A DNA stretch of 6,066 nt from an uncultured Clostridia bacterium (GTDB lineage: Bacteria > Bacillota > Clostridia > Oscillospirales > CAG-272). The notes under the pieces are model-generated. The model did no database searches, was not told the origin of the DNA, and was given only the letters and a program-made list of their open reading frames with translations. Location of the stretch: NCBI GenBank assembly GCA_904502015.1, contig CAJGEA010000120.1:1-6066 (forward strand), written 5' to 3'. This document shows positions 1 to 4,490 of the stretch, one piece after another (the stretch's first letter is position 1; each line of letters opens with the position of its first letter). A program made the position numbers and the translations under genes.

Positions 1-414
1 GACGTCACACGCGACCAGCAGGGGGCGCTTGCCCTGCTTGTTATACATTCCCGCGAGCTTGCCCGCGTGGGTGGTCTTACCCGCGCCCTGAAGACCGACC
101 ATCATGATGACGGTGGGGGGCTTCGACGCGATTTCCAATTTGGCTTGGGAGCCGCCCATGAGGCGGGTAAGCTCCTCGTCCACGATCTTGACGATCTGCT
201 GACCGGGGAGCAGAGATTCCATGACCTCGGTGCCAACGGCACGCTCGGACACGATCTTGATGAAATCCTTGACGACCTTGAAGTTGACGTCGGCCTCCAG
301 CAGGGCGAGCTTGATCTCGCGCATGCCTGCCTTGACGTCTGCCTCGGTCAGGGTTCCTTTATTGCGAAACTTTTTGAAAGCTGCATCCAGCTTTTCGCTC
401 AGGCTTTGAAACAT
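1..414 (-). CDS. ffh: Signal recognition particle protein Ffh (SRP54), N-terminal part, truncated by the window edge
   Basis: Ffh is the GTPase subunit of the bacterial signal recognition particle. It binds 4.5S RNA and signal sequences of nascent membrane proteins and docks with FtsY at the membrane. The 138 codons visible here begin MFQSLSEKLDAAFKKF and contain the helical N domain (about residues 1-88). The start of the NG GTPase domain follows: the G1 P-loop GLQGAGKTT is at residues 107-115, and KRPLLVACDV at 129-138 is the usual Ffh sequence after it. The remaining G domain and the methionine-rich M domain lie beyond base 1. The ATG at 412-414 is preceded by a strong GGAGG ribosome binding site (426-422 on the complement). 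The gene lies 59 bp downstream of ylxM on the same strand, the standard Firmicute order, and is probably transcribed from the ylxM promoter. The family identification is very secure. Confidence 0.97.
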   Translation of the reverse strand, partial: MFQSLSEKLDAAFKKFRNKGTLTEADVKAGMREIKLALLEADVNFKVVKDFIKIVSERAVGTEVMESLLPGQQIVKIVDEELTRLMGGSQAKLEIASKPPTVIMMVGLQGAGKTTHAGKLAGMYNKQGKRPLLVACDV

Positions 415-473
415 ACGGTTATTCCTCCTTCCGTGGGGAATGTGACGGGTAACCGCCCGACGCGCGATGCGGA

Positions 474-818
474 TCAGGACACGGTCACGGTGGCGGCCAA
501 GGAGCGGATCTCCTCCCGCAGGGCGGTGGGAATTCGCTCTCCTTCCCTCTCGCAGATGGAGAGGGCGCGCTCGGCGTGCGCTTGCGCTTCGGTAAAGCGG
601 CGGCGCAGACCCAGCTTTTCTTCGTAAAAGAACAGCTCACACTCGGTTTTCTTGACGGTTTCCCGCACGGCTTGGCGGGTGATGCCCATCTGCTCGGCGA
701 TCTCGGCAAGGGACAGATCGTCGTTGTAGTACAGATCCATGATATCCCGCTTACGCTCCGAGAGAATGTCACCGTAGAAATCGAGTAGGTAGCCGATATC
801 CAGATTTTTTTCAAACAT
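474..818 (-). CDS. ylxM: YlxM-family HTH protein associated with SRP (UPF0122)
   Basis: A small (114 aa) protein of the YlxM/p13 family, which is encoded next to ffh in Firmicutes. It resembles a sigma-70 region-4 helix-turn-helix. The typical start MFEKNLDIGYLLDFYGDILS is followed by residues 21-60, where ERKRDIMDLYYNDDLSLAEI leads into AEQMGITRQAVRETVKK, a clear helix-turn-helix. The remainder is a charged helical tail (FFYEEKLGLRRRF). An ATG two codons upstream (824) is in frame. The only Shine-Dalgarno-like sequence, AAGG (829-826 on the complement), is 7 nt before the ATG at 818 but 1 nt before the one at 824, so 818 is preferred. An extension to 887 would run through the promoter and is rejected. 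The gene is first in the operon with ffh. Streptococcal YlxM affects SRP GTPase activity. A DNA-binding role is inferred only from the HTH and the palindrome at its own start site. Confidence 0.93.
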   Translation of the reverse strand: MFEKNLDIGYLLDFYGDILSERKRDIMDLYYNDDLSLAEIAEQMGITRQAVRETVKKTECELFFYEEKLGLRRRFTEAQAHAERALSICEREGERIPTALREEIRSLAATVTVS

Positions 819-836
819 ATTCATACCTTCACTTAG

Positions 837-857
837 TGTAAAGCAAAATACTTTACA
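837..857. promoter_or_regulatory. Palindrome at the ylxM transcription start, candidate operator
   Basis: TGTAAAG and CTTTACA form a perfect 7-bp inverted repeat around a 7-nt spacer (CAAAATA). It begins 1 nt downstream of the ylxM -10 box, so it covers the expected transcription start and the first transcribed bases. That is a classic position for a repressor operator. It could also form a short hairpin at the 5' end of the ylxM mRNA. The binding protein is unknown; YlxM itself is one candidate. Confidence 0.6.
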
Positions 858-858
858 G

Positions 859-887
859 ATTATAGCATAGCGCGTGGGGTTTGTCAA
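859..887 (-). promoter_or_regulatory. Sigma-A promoter of ylxM-ffh
   Basis: Read on the complement, a perfect -35 TTGACA (887-882), a 17-nt spacer and a perfect -10 TATAAT (864-859). The predicted start near 852 gives a leader of about 34 nt before the ylxM ATG at 818. All twelve hexamer bases match consensus with optimal spacing, so this should be a strong promoter unless repressed. Confidence 0.93.
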
Positions 888-950
888 TACCTTTCTAAAA
901 CTTTTTTATTTTCTTTTCGCCGAAAGATCGGGCAGCAATGGGAGGCGGTA

Positions 951-979
951 TTGACATTTTGCCCAAAGTCATATATAAT
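951..979 (+). promoter_or_regulatory. Sigma-A promoter of the membrane metallopeptidase-like gene
   Basis: TTGACA (951-956), a 17-nt spacer and TATAAT (974-979), again a perfect match to consensus. The predicted start near 986 gives a leader of about 24 nt to the GTG at 1010. It diverges from the ylxM promoter with 63 bp between the two -35 boxes. Both promoters share the ten bases GGTATTGACA across the -35. The promoter lies inside the longest possible reading frame (ATG at 938), which argues that the frame is really translated only from 1010. Confidence 0.92.
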
Positions 980-995
980 GTAGAAAATACTTTAC
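980..995. promoter_or_regulatory. Second, degenerate copy of the putative operator
   Basis: GTAGAAAATACTTTAC lies directly after the -10 box of the rightward promoter. Its last twelve bases, AAAATACTTTAC (984-995), match 845-856 in the ylxM-side palindrome exactly. One half site, CTTTAC, is intact. The other is degenerate (GTAGAA against GTAAAG) and the spacing is shorter by 3 nt. The same position relative to the -10 box on both divergent promoters suggests a common regulator. Confidence 0.45.
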
Positions 996-998
996 GCA

Positions 999-1005
999 AG
1001 AGGTG
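999..1005 (+). promoter_or_regulatory. Ribosome binding site that fixes a GTG start at 1010
   Basis: AGAGGTG lies 4 nt before GTG (1010-1012) and downstream of the promoter at 951-979. The alternative ATG at 938 is upstream of the -35 box, so it could not be on the transcript from this promoter. Confidence 0.7.
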
Positions 1006-1009
1006 TCCC

Positions 1010-1831
1010 GTGGCTGCTGTACTTCCCTATATTCTCTTTTTTCTTCGCACCGTACTGTGTACCCTGGGCCCTGTTGTTCTGTGCGGTCTTTCGGTGTGGC
1101 TGATCCGCAAATGCTTTTGTGCCCTCGTGGGGCCCGGAATGGGACGGGGGATCATCCTCGGCACGTCCATCGTCGGCACCCCCATCCACGAGCTGGGACA
1201 CGCCGCCATGTGCCTGCTGTTCGGGCACAAAATCACCGAAATGGCCCTATGGCAGCCCCATTCAAACAACGGACGTCTGGGCTTTGTTACCCATCGCTAC
1301 AATCCGCGCAATCCCTATCACCAGATCGGAAACCTTTTCATCGGTCTTGGCCCCATTTTCAGTGGGCTTGGCATCGTTACCCTCGCGCTATGGTGCGGTT
1401 TTCCGCGCACCCTTTCGACCTACTTTGCCTCGGCGCGCGTTCACATCGGGCAAGGTAAGTTTTTCTCCATCCTGTCCAACGGTTTTTCCATGCTTCCCAA
1501 AATGTGGGGCGAGGCGGTAGCGGGGGGGCGGCCCTTGGTGTTGTGCTTGTTCGCCGTTATCATCATTTTCGCGGTCTCCCAGCACATCAGCCTCAGCCCC
1601 GAGGATATCAAGGGCTCAGCGCGTGCGCTCCCTCTCTACGGGCTTCTTGTGCTTATCGTGACCGTTGTGGTCGGATTGATCGGCTCGCCCGCCGTCCGTG
1701 CCGCGGATGCCGCGCTCGGGCTGTTCACGGGATATACGACGGCGCTGTTCATGGTGGTGCTGATCGCTTCGTTACTCCAGCTCGCCCCTGCCTTCCTGAT
1801 CCTTATCATCCGCAAGATCGCCGGTCGCTGA
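1010..1831 (+). CDS. Polytopic membrane protein with HExxH motif, M50-like metallopeptidase (putative)
   Basis: A 273-residue, strongly hydrophobic protein, numbered from the GTG start. A first membrane segment spans about residues 5-36. Next comes TPIHELGHAAMCLLFGH, where H60-E61-x-x-H64 is a zinc-peptidase HExxH motif embedded in a hydrophobic helix, as in site-2-protease/M50 enzymes. NLFIGLGPIFSG (108-119) resembles the GP-containing segment that follows in that family. Further membrane segments lie at about 108-130, 176-192, 206-226 and 240-268. I do not see the usual LDG/DG motif that carries the third zinc ligand. D199 in HISLSPEDIKGSA is the only obvious candidate, so catalytic activity is uncertain. 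M50 enzymes cleave within membranes in regulated proteolysis; no substrate can be named here. The gene is apparently monocistronic, divergent from ylxM-ffh, and shares a putative operator with it. No strong terminator separates it from nrdR. Confidence 0.72.
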   Translation: MAAVLPYILFFLRTVLCTLGPVVLCGLSVWLIRKCFCALVGPGMGRGIILGTSIVGTPIHELGHAAMCLLFGHKITEMALWQPHSNNGRLGFVTHRYNPRNPYHQIGNLFIGLGPIFSGLGIVTLALWCGFPRTLSTYFASARVHIGQGKFFSILSNGFSMLPKMWGEAVAGGRPLVLCLFAVIIIFAVSQHISLSPEDIKGSARALPLYGLLVLIVTVVVGLIGSPAVRAADAALGLFTGYTTALFMVVLIASLLQLAPAFLILIIRKIAGR

Positions 1832-1868
1832 CCGCTGACCGCCGCCCGCCTTTATTTATCCAAACATC

Positions 1869-1897
1869 TTTACAAAAACAACCGAATATGGTATAAT
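1869..1897 (+). promoter_or_regulatory. Promoter of nrdR
   Basis: TTTACA (1869-1874), a 17-nt spacer and a perfect TATAAT (1892-1897), preceded by TGG (1889-1891), an extended -10 TGn element. The predicted start near 1904 leaves a leader of about 40 nt. No NrdR-box-like palindrome was recognised near it. Confidence 0.85.
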
Positions 1898-1943
1898 TAT
1901 TTCATCATTGCAATACCGCGTTTCAACCGAAAGGAGTTCCCCT

Positions 1944-2420
1944 ATGAAGTGTCCCACGTGTGGTTTTCTTGAGAGTAAGGTAGTCGATTCCCGCCCCATC
2001 GATGACGGAAGCAATATTCGCCGCCGCCGCGAATGTCTTTCCTGCGGCAAGCGATTTACCACGTTTGAAATCCATGAAACCGTGCAGATCATGGTCATCA
2101 AAAAGAACGGCGACAAGGTGGTATTCGATCGTTCCAAACTGCGCGGCGGCATTCTCAAGGCCACCCACAAGCGTCCCGTAGACGCCGACGCCATCGTCAA
2201 CGAGATCGAGGCCGAGCTTCAGAACGCCCTGCGCCAGGAGGTCACCTCAGTAGAGCTGGGCGAGATGGTCATGGACAAGCTCAAGGCGCTGGATGACGTG
2301 GCGTACGTACGATTCGCTTCTGTGTACCGCGAGTTTTGCGATCTGGATACATTTATGGCCGAACTCCGAAACCTCAAGAAAAAGAATAAAAAAAGCGGTA
2401 ATACCGCTGACGAAACATAA
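1944..2420 (+). CDS. nrdR: Transcriptional repressor NrdR
   Basis: NrdR is the zinc-ribbon/ATP-cone repressor that senses ATP/dATP and represses ribonucleotide reductase genes by binding NrdR boxes. This copy has 158 residues, normal for the family. The zinc ribbon uses C3, C6, C31 and C34 (MKCPTCGF and ECLSCGKRF), with the basic RRRR stretch at 26-29 between the pairs. The ATP-cone follows from about residue 48 (VQIMVIKKNGDKVVFDRSKL) to VAYVRFASVYREF near residue 130. The tail is lysine-rich (LKKKNKKSG). The ATG at 1944 follows AAGGAG (1931-1936) with 7-nt spacing. An upstream in-frame ATG at 1908 lacks a ribosome site and would add 12 residues not seen in the family. No ribonucleotide reductase gene is present in the window. 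Confidence 0.97.
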   Translation: MKCPTCGFLESKVVDSRPIDDGSNIRRRRECLSCGKRFTTFEIHETVQIMVIKKNGDKVVFDRSKLRGGILKATHKRPVDADAIVNEIEAELQNALRQEVTSVELGEMVMDKLKALDDVAYVRFASVYREFCDLDTFMAELRNLKKKNKKSGNTADET

Positions 2421-2470
2421 TTTAAGTATTCGGCAGATCATCAAATTGGGGTTTATCGGGATGCGAGTAC

Positions 2471-2489
2471 GCAGGGGTTTCACCCCTGC
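2471..2489. repeat. Hairpin 1 of the 2442-2657 element
   Basis: GCAGGGG and CCCCTGC form a 7-bp perfect stem around the 5-nt loop TTTCA. It lies immediately inside the left terminal repeat. No U-tract follows, so it is not an intrinsic terminator alone. Confidence 0.7.
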
Positions 2490-2495
2490 ACCCCA

Positions 2496-2525
2496 CCAGA
2501 ACCCTTTTTGAAAAAAGGGTTCTGG
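2496..2525. repeat. Hairpin 2 of the 2442-2657 element: 14-bp near-continuous palindrome
   Basis: The arms CCAGAACCCTTTTT (2496-2509) and AAAAAGGGTTCTGG (2512-2525) are perfectly complementary around a 2-nt GA centre. An A-rich rather than T-rich stretch follows (2531-2547), so a canonical rightward terminator is not supported. It may still stop or stabilise the nrdR transcript end. Confidence 0.75.
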
Positions 2526-2600
2526 ACTCCTAAAAAATTTTAAAAAACATATATTTCGCAATGTTATTAAAACACATTTTTAGAGGTTCTTGAGGGGGTC

Positions 2601-2630
2601 TGGGGGAACTTCTTGCAAGAAGTTCCCCCA
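2601..2630. repeat. Hairpin 3 of the 2442-2657 element: perfect 30-nt palindrome
   Basis: The arm TGGGGGAACTTCTTG (2601-2615) is followed with no spacer by its exact complement (2616-2630). It abuts the right terminal GCGTACTC at 2631-2638. A perfect 30-nt palindrome can extrude as a cruciform or fold tightly in RNA. No U-tract follows. Confidence 0.85.
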
Positions 2631-2653
2631 GCGTACTCCCCTACAAATCCAAA

Positions 2654-2680
2654 TTTGAAAGCAATAAAAAAACTTTCAAA
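2654..2680. repeat. Small AT-rich inverted repeat upstream of the four-cysteine gene
   Basis: TTTGAAAG (2654-2661) and CTTTCAAA (2673-2680) are perfect 8-bp arms around an 11-nt A-rich loop. It overlaps the right edge of the palindromic element and lies 95 bp before the next start codon. It could be an operator or simply part of the repeat. I found no convincing promoter hexamers between here and 2760. Confidence 0.4.
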
Positions 2681-2774
2681 AAATTATGGTTTCAGAGAAA
2701 GATTCCGCCCGTTATATCGTCACATAAGTAGAACGGCCGAGGGATTCGATTCGGCTGTGAAAGGAGGATACCGC

Positions 2775-3401
2775 ATGAAGAAATACTACGGAAAAGAGAA
2801 ATGCCGCATACTCAAGACCATTCGCGCCGAGATCGCGCGGCAGAACGACATTGAGTGGGTGGTATCCGAATGCTCCCACAAGGGCGATTGCCGCGGCACC
2901 TGCCCCAAATGCGAGCAGGAGGTGCGCCAGCTTGAGGCGGCGCTGGCGCGGCGCGAGGCGCTGGGCAAGACCATTGCCGTCGCGGGCATTTCGGCCGGCC
3001 TTGCGCTGTCGGTGGCGGGCTGCGCCAATCCCTTTGCGACACAAGGACATATGGAAGCACCTTCATCGGGCATCTACCCGGCCACAAACGAGCAGGCCAC
3101 GGAAACTGAGACCGAGCCCTTGCAGTTCGAGTCTTCCATGGGTGAGGAACTTCCCATCCCCGGTGGGGAGACAGAACCCCCAACTATTGACACGTCCGAA
3201 TTGATCGACGGCGAAATGCCCGAGATGGGCGCACCCGTTGAGCGGGAAGAAAGCGAGATGACCGAGCCTCCCATCCCCGGCGAGGAGCCTGAAATCGAAA
3301 CTCCCCTGATGGGTGATCCCGTAATCTGGGACGAGGAGACAGAAGAAATCCTGATGGGGGATCCCCTGCCGCCCGAGTGGTTCACCGAGAACGAGCAGTA
3401 A
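2775..3401 (+). CDS. Four-cysteine-motif protein with internal lipobox-like segment and acidic repeat tail, function unknown
   Basis: A 208-residue protein in three parts. Residues 1-62 are charged and helical and contain C33-x5-C39-x3-C43-x2-C46 (ECSHKGDCRGTCPKCEQE), suited to binding zinc or an Fe-S cluster; another cysteine is at C10. Residues 66-83 (TIAVAGISAGLALSVAGC) are hydrophobic and end in VAGC, a lipobox match, but 60 residues further in than a normal signal peptide. Residues 84-208 are acidic, rich in Pro and Glu, with short repeats: PIPGGE/PIPGEE (127, 166) and MGAP/MGDP/MGDP (151, 179, 194), the last two inside LMGDP. The start at 2775 has AAGGAGG (2761-2767) 7 nt upstream; the frame upstream runs through repeat DNA. 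Similar CxHxGxCxGTCPxC proteins occur, as I recall, in Clostridia and Bacteroidales without assigned function. The stop overlaps the start of the radical SAM gene, so the two are probably made together. It may be the enzyme's substrate. Confidence 0.8.
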   Translation: MKKYYGKEKCRILKTIRAEIARQNDIEWVVSECSHKGDCRGTCPKCEQEVRQLEAALARREALGKTIAVAGISAGLALSVAGCANPFATQGHMEAPSSGIYPATNEQATETETEPLQFESSMGEELPIPGGETEPPTIDTSELIDGEMPEMGAPVEREESEMTEPPIPGEEPEIETPLMGDPVIWDEETEEILMGDPLPPEWFTENEQ

Positions 3402-4051
3402 TGAACAAGACCAATCCTACCTTCCCCCTCTGCTTTTGCGACCGATTGCGCATGGCGACCGACGGGGCGGGCATCACGGCACTGGTGGGCGCATACGGCT
3501 GTCCCCTTGCCTGCCGCTTTTGCATCAATCCTCGCACGTGGCACAAGCCGCCCGAGGGTCAAAGCGCCTTTACATCCATGACCCCCGCAGAACTGTACGA
3601 CCGCGTCAAGCAGGACAATCTGTACTATCTGGCAACGGGCGGTGGGGTATGCTTTGGCGGCGGCGAGCCGCTTTTGCACGCGGAATTCATTGCGGAATTC
3701 CGCCGCATTTGCCCCACGGAATGGCGCATCTACGCAGAGAGCTGCCTAAATATCCCGACCGAGTGCGTTCGGATAGCGGCGGGGGTAGTAGATCACTTTT
3801 TTGTGGACATCAAGGACATGAACCCCGAAATCTACAAGTGCTACACGGGGCGCGACAACGCGCTCGTCAAGGAGAATCTGGCCGTCCTTCTCTCCCTTGC
3901 GGGGGCGGATCGGGTGACGGTGCGCGTGCCGCGGATTCCCCGCTACAACACCGAGGCGGACGTAGAGCGTTCGGTTTCCGAGCTGACCGCGATGGGCGTT
4001 ACCCTCGTAGATCGGTTCACATATCGGTTGCCTCGTGAGAAGAAGATCTAA
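3401..4051 (+). CDS. Radical SAM protein, glycyl-radical-enzyme activase-like
   Basis: A 216-residue radical SAM enzyme. The cluster motif is C34-x3-C38-x2-C41 (GCPLACRFCINPRTW), which would hold the [4Fe-4S] cluster that cleaves S-adenosylmethionine. The preceding DGAGITALVGAYGC matches the DGPGIRT-like sequence of pyruvate formate-lyase activase relatives. The SAM-binding FGGGEP is at 85-90, FVDIKDMNPEIYKCYTG at 134-150 follows the activase pattern, and VRVPRIPRYN at 175-183 matches the RIPxxPxYN motif. It is shorter than most activases (about 240-300 aa) and lacks a ferredoxin-like insert or SPASM extension. The start ATG overlaps the upstream stop (TAATG) and has only a weak purine-rich sequence before it, suggesting translational coupling. 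An ATG at 3377 lies in another gene's tail and is not preferred. No glycyl radical enzyme is nearby, so its target is unknown. The upstream four-cysteine protein is the obvious candidate by context only. Confidence 0.87.
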   Translation: MNKTNPTFPLCFCDRLRMATDGAGITALVGAYGCPLACRFCINPRTWHKPPEGQSAFTSMTPAELYDRVKQDNLYYLATGGGVCFGGGEPLLHAEFIAEFRRICPTEWRIYAESCLNIPTECVRIAAGVVDHFFVDIKDMNPEIYKCYTGRDNALVKENLAVLLSLAGADRVTVRVPRIPRYNTEADVERSVSELTAMGVTLVDRFTYRLPREKKI

Positions 4052-4060
4052 AATAATCAC

Positions 4061-4110
4061 AAAAAAGAATCACAGCAAGTCCGTGCCTGCTGTGATTCTC
4101 TTTTCTTTTA
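4061..4110. terminator. Bidirectional intrinsic terminator between convergent transcripts
   Basis: The arms AGAATCACAGCA (4066-4077) and TGCTGTGATTCT (4088-4099) form a 12-bp perfect stem around a 10-nt loop. CTTTTCTTTT follows on the plus strand, ending the radical SAM operon. On the complement the stem is followed by TTTTTT (4066-4061), ending leftward transcription from radC. Confidence 0.93.
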
Positions 4111-4234
4111 TATTGTATTAGAAAAAGTAACGATTCAGCTATACGTTAAATTGGTATTTATCGGAAAGCCGCCGCCAGCCAAGGAGTGTGGGGGATGGGG
4201 CACAGAAAACCTAAAACACATGGAAACTGTCTCA

Positions 4235-4297
4235 GGGGAAGCGTTGAAGGAGAGAAACTTCGGCGTTTGATATGGTTCTCTCCTTCAACGCTTCCCC
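4235..4297. repeat. Long hairpin A (22-bp perfect stem, 19-nt loop)
   Basis: The left arm 4235-4256 (GGGGAAGCGTTGAAGG then AGAGAA) is exactly complementary to 4276-4297. The loop 4257-4275 is ACTTCGGCGTTTGATATGG. A 22-bp uninterrupted stem is far beyond chance expectation. Confidence 0.93.
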
Positions 4298-4356
4298 CGA
4301 AGAACGAAAAACATTTGATGCAAAAGGGGCATTGACTCATCTTCATCATGGCTCGT

Positions 4357-4405
4357 GGAGGGGAGGAAGGACCATCTCAAACGCCGAAGTTCCTTCCTCC
4401 CCTCC
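4357..4405. repeat. Long hairpin B (15-bp perfect stem, 19-nt loop complementary to hairpin A)
   Basis: The arms GGAGGGGAGGAAGGA (4357-4371) and TCCTTCCTCCCCTCC (4391-4405) are perfectly complementary. The loop 4372-4390 is CCATCTCAAACGCCGAAGT, which matches the complement of the hairpin A loop at 18 of 19 positions. An outer imperfect stem (4329-4343 with 4412-4425, GCATTG/CAATGC plus TCATCTT/AAGGTGA) may extend it. Confidence 0.93.
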
Positions 4406-4490
4406 CCAGATAAGGTGAACAATGCGTTTGGGGGATTACTGTTGCCCCACCCCTCTATCTCCTTGGCTGAGCGGCGGAAACCCGCAGAAT

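Larger units (their letters stand above)
2442..2657. repeat. BIME/MITE-like palindromic element with imperfect terminal inverted repeats
   Basis: This element holds most of the 354-bp gap between nrdR and the next gene (2421-2774). Its ends are imperfect inverted repeats. The left end, 2442-2472, begins CAAATTGGGGTTTATCGG and ends GAGTACGC. The complement of the right end, 2657-2631, begins CAAATTTGGATTTGTAGG and ends GAGTACGC; the last 8 nt are identical. Next to GAGTACGC on each side is a G/C-rich hairpin (2471-2489 and 2601-2630), followed by related CACCCC/GACCCCC...AGAACC sequence. The element thus looks like two diverged units in inverted orientation, the left one carrying an extra hairpin at 2496-2525. 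No open frame of convincing quality lies inside it. It could be a non-autonomous transposon remnant, a REP/BIME-like unit, or an mRNA 3'-end structure for nrdR. No target-site duplication is evident. Confidence 0.65.
4169..4477. mobile_element. MITE-like element with terminal inverted repeats and two complementary-loop hairpins
   Basis: This element and the terminator account for the 439 bp between the convergent genes (4052-4490). The left end (4169-4202) begins CCGCCGCCAGCCAAGGAG and ends TGGGGCA. The complement of the right end (4477-4444) begins CCGCCGCTCAGCCAAGGAG and also ends TGGGGCA. The two match over about 34 nt apart from a 1-nt indel and a short variable block. Inside are two long hairpins (4235-4297 and 4357-4405) with mutually complementary loops. 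Short reading frames through it look like non-coding shadows, with no transposase signature. Size, ends and lack of coding sequence fit a miniature inverted-repeat element or a structured RNA. The right end stops 13 bp before the radC stop codon. No clear target-site duplication was seen. Confidence 0.68.

Noticed and set aside
67..627. Rightward 186-residue frame opposite ffh and ylxM
   Set aside because: It is an antisense shadow: both leftward genes are clearly recognised by conserved motifs and have proper start signals.
938..1009. N-terminal extension of the membrane metallopeptidase-like gene starting at the ATG at 938
   Set aside because: It contains the complete -35 and -10 promoter, lacks a good ribosome site, and adds a non-hydrophobic stretch. 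The GTG at 1010 has AGAGGTG and fits the transcript.
1822..1834. Terminator at the end of the membrane metallopeptidase-like gene
   Set aside because: CGGTC/GACCG gives only a 5-bp stem overlapping the stop codon, with no U-tract directly after it.
2496..2540. Canonical rho-independent terminator for nrdR
   Set aside because: The hairpin is strong, but the sequence after it is A-rich on the plus strand with no T-run. It is recorded as a repeat hairpin instead.
2496..2630. Integron attC site or CRISPR-like repeats
   Set aside because: There are no attC core sites and no integrase or gene cassette, and the palindromes are not repeated with regular spacers.
2690..2717. Promoter for the four-cysteine/radical SAM pair
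   Set aside because: TTTCAG with TTATAT at 16-nt spacing is only a poor match to consensus, so no promoter is called. Read-through from nrdR is possible.
2613..2774. Extension of the four-cysteine gene into upstream DNA
   Set aside because: The 54 extra residues would be encoded by palindromic repeat and AT-rich DNA. The ATG at 2775 has a near-perfect AAGGAGG at 7 nt.
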